A stretch of 23,876 bases of DNA from IMG/VR virus record IMGVR_UViG_3300025128_000335, positions 1 through 23,876 of that record; one strand, given 5' to 3'. The notes under the pieces were generated by a model. It had not been told where the DNA came from. It saw only the letters and a list, made by a program, of their open reading frames with translations, and ran no database searches. The position numbers and the translations under genes are program-made. Origin of the DNA: a virus. Shown here in pieces: positions 21,255-23,876 of the stretch. The first letter of the stretch is position 1; each line of letters begins with the position of its first letter.

Positions 21255-21552
21255 ACAGCAATACACTAGCCAAACAACCGCCGCGGCGTCGTCTGCTATT
21301 GAATGGGAAGGCGGGTTAGGCCATATGGTCGTAACGGGAACATTTGACGGCGCTACAGTCGCGTTACAAATTAGCCCGGACGATGGCAGTACCTGGCAGG
21401 ACGTAGGCGGCGACGCCTCTATAACAGACGCGGGCGCGGTATCGTTTGAGATTAACCCCTGCCAACTGCGTTTAAATCTAACCAGCGCTGGCGGTAGTAC
21501 CAGCGTTAACGGCTGGGTTACACGCGGCAGCGAAGGTAGCGCCAGAACATGA
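21241..21552 (+). CDS. Small beta-sandwich protein, possible virion decoration
   Basis: This 103-residue protein has short beta strands with Thr, Ser and Gly turns (GHMVVTGTFDGATVALQISP, DDGSTWQDVGGDASITDAG, ending NGWVTRGSEGSART). The pattern D-G-A-T-V-x-L-Q-x-S-x-D-D-G-x-T-W is seen in small beta-sandwich phage structural proteins. It overlaps the nuclease gene by 14 nt, so it is expressed with the replication operon despite its structural look. A head decoration or tail accessory role is possible. Confidence 0.62.
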   Translation: MTTFKQQYTSQTTAAASSAIEWEGGLGHMVVTGTFDGATVALQISPDDGSTWQDVGGDASITDAGAVSFEINPCQLRLNLTSAGGSTSVNGWVTRGSEGSART

Positions 21553-22151
21553 CCCAATACGCCAGACCAGACGGGGACGTAAGCCGCAATTCTGAATGGA
21601 CTACTAGTTTATTTGGAACAACGGATCTTTATAGCTTCATTGATGAAGATACGGCAGACGATACGGACTACATAAAGTTTAATTCTTCATGGAGCGAAAG
21701 TACGTCCAGCGTGCGCTTTAGTCTAAGCGATATTACAGAGCCAGCGGATTTATCTACGGTAAAGGTCGTCTTTCGCAGCAAAGCGTATCAGGCGTGGTTT
21801 ACTGATATTACTGGTCGTGTGATGCTTTACGAGGGCAGTACTTCGATTGCTGAAAAAAATTACAGCAGCGCGAGTGCTTGGGGTGGGTCGTCATTCACAA
21901 CAATTGACGACTTTACGCTTACCTCGACTGAAGCTGGCAACATAACCGATTGGTCTGATTTAGAAGTAAGATTCCGCAACAACGACAACGAAGGCACTGG
22001 CTCTTATATCTACATATCTCAGGCCTATCTTGAGGCCGGAGCCGCTGTGGGCGGTGGCGGTGGTGGCGGTGGTAATGTATCTGCATTAGCCAGGCCGTTA
22101 GCGTTTGCGACTGCTAAGCCTGTAGCCCGCCGGGTAAGTGACGCGCGCTAG
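21549..22151 (+). CDS. Beta-rich protein with glycine linker, tail or surface role
   Basis: This 200-residue protein begins ARPDGDVSRNSEWTTSLFGT and continues LYSFIDEDTADDTDYIKF, a start common to jelly-roll-like domains in phage and bacterial surface proteins. The domain covers about 1-165 and ends EAGAAVGGGGGGGGN, a flexible link to a basic tail of ~25 residues. It overlaps the previous gene by 4 nt. The likely fold is a carbohydrate-binding-like beta sandwich; its role is inferred only. It is the last gene of the rightward early block before a short promoter-sized gap (22152-22228). Confidence 0.62.
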   Translation: MTQYARPDGDVSRNSEWTTSLFGTTDLYSFIDEDTADDTDYIKFNSSWSESTSSVRFSLSDITEPADLSTVKVVFRSKAYQAWFTDITGRVMLYEGSTSIAEKNYSSASAWGGSSFTTIDDFTLTSTEAGNITDWSDLEVRFRNNDNEGTGSYIYISQAYLEAGAAVGGGGGGGGNVSALARPLAFATAKPVARRVSDAR

Positions 22152-22228
22152 TTGTCGCCCTTATCTACAGCCCCCATTAAAATAGACTCGGAACGAGAAA
22201 ACCGGGTGCTATCCAAAGGGGGGTAACG

Positions 22229-22438
22229 ATGGCAGATCGTAAGAAAACTAAACTGTGGTTCGTGTTTCTGTTTAGCGGTATTCTTTATTTTGTCTCTAAC
22301 GCGTCGCTGCATTCGATCGCGATTTATAAGCAGTACCAGCAAGTTAAAATGCTTCAAAGCGCTACAAACCTAATGCGAATGCAGATGGAGCATTTTGAAA
22401 ACTACGGGGTAGAGGATCCCTACGACCGTACGTTATGA
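22229..22438 (+). CDS. Small membrane-anchored protein
   Basis: This 69-residue protein has a short basic start (MADRKKTKL), one hydrophobic segment (WFVFLFSGILYFVSNASL), then a soluble helical tail (YKQYQQVKMLQSATNLMRMQ). A G-run (22219-22225) 3 nt or more before ATG gives a ribosome site. No family is recognised. It is followed by hairpins that end the opposing leftward gene. Confidence 0.6.
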   Translation: MADRKKTKLWFVFLFSGILYFVSNASLHSIAIYKQYQQVKMLQSATNLMRMQMEHFENYGVEDPYDRTL

Positions 22439-22454
22439 GCTAGTGACTACCAAT

Positions 22455-22489
22455 AAAAAGGGCGGGCTAGAGAATGAATCTAGCCCGCC
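22455..22489 (-). terminator. Terminator for the leftward phosphoesterase gene
   Basis: A perfect 11-bp stem GGCGGGCTAGA (22461-22471) with TCTAGCCCGCC (22479-22489) has a 7-nt loop. Leftward it is followed by CTTTTTATT, so it ends the 22589-23452 gene. Rightward no T-run follows. Confidence 0.85.
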
Positions 22490-22542
22490 TGAGTCTTAGC
22501 GTCGCTGGATGCTACGACGCTGGCCGCATTATATCAAACCGA

Positions 22543-22576
22543 CCGACGGACAAAAACATTTAATTATGTCCGTCGG
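22543..22576. repeat. Inverted repeat downstream of the phosphoesterase gene
   Basis: CCGACGGACA (22543-22552) and TGTCCGTCGG (22567-22576) form a perfect 10-bp stem with a 14-nt AT-rich loop. It lies 12 bp past the leftward stop and ~55 bp before the terminator. A transcript-stabilising hairpin or a protein-binding palindrome are both possible. Confidence 0.7.
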
Positions 22577-22588
22577 CGTTAACCTGAG

Positions 22589-23452
22589 CTAGTCACAGGT
22601 TAGAAACGAATTCGCATATAACCGGCTGTGTTTAGTTATTCGCCAGAAGTAGCCGCCCTGGGGCCTGGGGCCGCGGCCCTTGATGTGATGGTATCCGCTA
22701 AGGGCGTCGCCGGTGAAGTATTCATCTTTATAGGTTCCCAGGCGTACACAGTGAATGTCGCGCTCGGTGATATTCCGTTTAACGTTTAGTTCAGCTATAC
22801 GCAGCGGCACTACTTCCTTCCAGTGAGTATGCCCGGCTAGATACACGTCGGCCCTGACCTGGGCCATATACTGCACCCAGTGATTAGTAGCCCTGGTCGC
22901 CTGGCTACCACCGCCAAACCCATGATGTAGATAGGCGTCTATGGCGTAACCCCAGTTGGCGTTTAACGTCACTCTTAGGAAGCTGGCATAACTGGCCGCC
23001 TGAGTAATGCCGCCGGATTGCCTCAGTCCGAAACAAAGGTTCTGGATTAGGTCTACTTCTTTACGATCTAGTACGCTCGTTTCGTGATTACCCTGGCCGA
23101 CTATTGCCAGATGGTTTTTATACGGTAGCCACCATTCGATGGCCTCGGATACTATCGAATCTAAGTAGTTAGCCGTTTGGTGTTCTGGTCGTACGTCGGC
23201 CTTACTACCGCGGTTGTCGCCTTTACCTTGCATTGCACAGAAGAAGTCACCGACAACGATAATAGGCGCGTCTCGTTCTACCGCTAAATCCAGATGGCGT
23301 TTAAGTAGGTGCCTATCACAATGCGGGTTATCGAAATGGATATCTGATAGGCACAGAATATCATGGTGCCAGGACTTACCCCGGCTGTTAAACGCTAACA
23401 CGTTAACGCTCTTGCTGATGTGTTCTAGATTCCAACGCCTCTTAGCAGCCAT
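22589..23452 (-). CDS. Calcineurin-like metallophosphoesterase
   Basis: This 287-residue protein holds the five-block metal site of the family: D37-x-H39 in SDIHFD, GD in VVGDFF (D69), GNHE (N122, H123), HH at 176-177, and GHTHW (H208, H210). These residues bind two metals and cleave phosphomono- or diesters. The substrate is not predictable: nucleic acid, nucleotide and protein targets occur in the family. It is transcribed leftward with its own terminator, opposite to its neighbours, which is usual for phage accessory genes. ATG 23452 is accepted. Confidence 0.88.
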   Translation of the reverse strand: MAAKRRWNLEHISKSVNVLAFNSRGKSWHHDILCLSDIHFDNPHCDRHLLKRHLDLAVERDAPIIVVGDFFCAMQGKGDNRGSKADVRPEHQTANYLDSIVSEAIEWWLPYKNHLAIVGQGNHETSVLDRKEVDLIQNLCFGLRQSGGITQAASYASFLRVTLNANWGYAIDAYLHHGFGGGSQATRATNHWVQYMAQVRADVYLAGHTHWKEVVPLRIAELNVKRNITERDIHCVRLGTYKDEYFTGDALSGYHHIKGRGPRPQGGYFWRITKHSRLYANSFLTCD

Positions 23453-23483
23453 ATAACCCCCACCGTCTAAGTATCATGCTGCC

Positions 23484-23515
23484 ATTGTCGCAACAGATCC
23501 CCGTAAAGCGACAAT
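23484..23515. promoter_or_regulatory. Inverted repeat between divergent genes
   Basis: ATTGTCGC (23484-23491) and GCGACAAT (23508-23515) form a perfect 8-bp pair 16 nt apart, in the 70-bp gap between the leftward phosphoesterase and the rightward HNH gene. An operator for both is possible; clear promoter boxes are not seen. Confidence 0.5.
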
Positions 23516-23522
23516 AGAAGAC

Positions 23523-23852
23523 ATGCCGGAAGCAGCGAACACATTATGTAAGTGGTGTAGACTTCCGCGTTGTACGTGTGATAGGGGGGCAAGTACTAGG
23601 CGATATGTTAAAGATAAACGCCCAAATGCACACCAACGCGGATACACTCACCGCTGGCGGGAATCGCGCAAGGTTTACTTAGCCGAACACCCGTTATGTA
23701 TTAGCTGTGCGAAACAGGGGAAAACCAGGGGGGCTACAGTGGTCGACCATATCCAGCCGCACCGCGGTAACCAGCAATTGTTCTGGGACATGGAAAACTG
23801 GCAGCCGCTGTGCGCTAGTTGTCACAGCCGGAAAACTGGACGGGGACAGTAA
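23523..23852 (+). CDS. HNH endonuclease next to the expected terminase site
   Basis: This 109-residue protein has an HNH fold: LCISCAKQG (C59, C62), VVDHIQPHRG (D75, H76), MENWQPLC (N92), then ASCHSRKTG (C97, C100, H101). The cysteines bind the structural zinc and H76, N92 and H101 the catalytic metal. An N-terminal cluster (CKWCRLPRCTC) may hold a second metal. In many HK97-like phages such an HNH gene precedes terminase and helps DNA packaging; the sequence beyond 23852 is too short to show terminase. Confidence 0.88.
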   Translation: MPEAANTLCKWCRLPRCTCDRGASTRRYVKDKRPNAHQRGYTHRWRESRKVYLAEHPLCISCAKQGKTRGATVVDHIQPHRGNQQLFWDMENWQPLCASCHSRKTGRGQ

Positions 23853-23876
23853 AAACCAGCATTCGGGAAAAAGGGG

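Noticed and set aside
2126-22420. Many GGATCC sites across the window
   Set aside because: They are scattered without regular spacing or orientation logic and fit ordinary coding use.

Overview
This window reads as most of the genome of a temperate, long-tailed (siphovirus-like) bacteriophage. Head, neck and tail genes run left to right, followed by small membrane proteins of a likely lysis region. A leftward integrase comes next, then an excisionase-like gene, a replication and recombination block, a DNA cytosine methyltransferase, and an HNH nuclease at the right edge. The left edge holds the last codons of a gene just before the major capsid gene, probably the prohead protease. HNH genes of this kind usually lie beside terminase. 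The missing part is therefore probably terminase, portal and most of the protease, and the window may be a circular genome opened there.

The host is a bacterium, because a 39-nt segment beside the integrase matches the 5' half of a bacterial initiator tRNA. Cysteine-rich tail proteins and the N-W-S-P-type beta-solenoid protein make me lean towards Planctomycetota or relatives, but that is a family impression and not proof. The tRNA fragment has phage genes on both sides, so it looks like an unintegrated attP and not a prophage end.

Layout: 3-110 end of upstream gene; 111-323 structured leader; 324-4970 capsid, neck, tail tube and tail chaperones, including a programmed -1 frameshift; 4977-6509 tape measure; 6509-10707 tail-tip, fibre and unknown structural proteins; 10707-11711 a zinc-ribbon/phosphoribosyltransferase/HAD fusion; 11713-12797 membrane and holin-like proteins; 12798-12951 repeats and terminator; 12952-15558 leftward lysogeny genes with attP; 15672-18238 excisionase-like gene, small regulators, Sak4-like ATPase and SSB-like protein; 18317-20005 replication initiator with an internal iteron origin and small accessory genes; 20005-21254 methyltransferase and PD-(D/E)XK nuclease; 21241-22438 small structural and membrane proteins; 22589-23452 leftward metallophosphoesterase; 23523-23852 HNH nuclease.

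The most interesting items are: (1) a putative attP made of the initiator-tRNA 5' half, flanked by GGTGTACC arm repeats; (2) a lambda-O-like origin whose iterons are read in all three coding phases; (3) a methyltransferase gene whose second half also encodes a second, family-like protein in another frame; (4) a capsid-gene leader with crossing and alternative stems; and (5) the three-part PRTase-HAD protein. No endolysin and no CI-like repressor were recognised.
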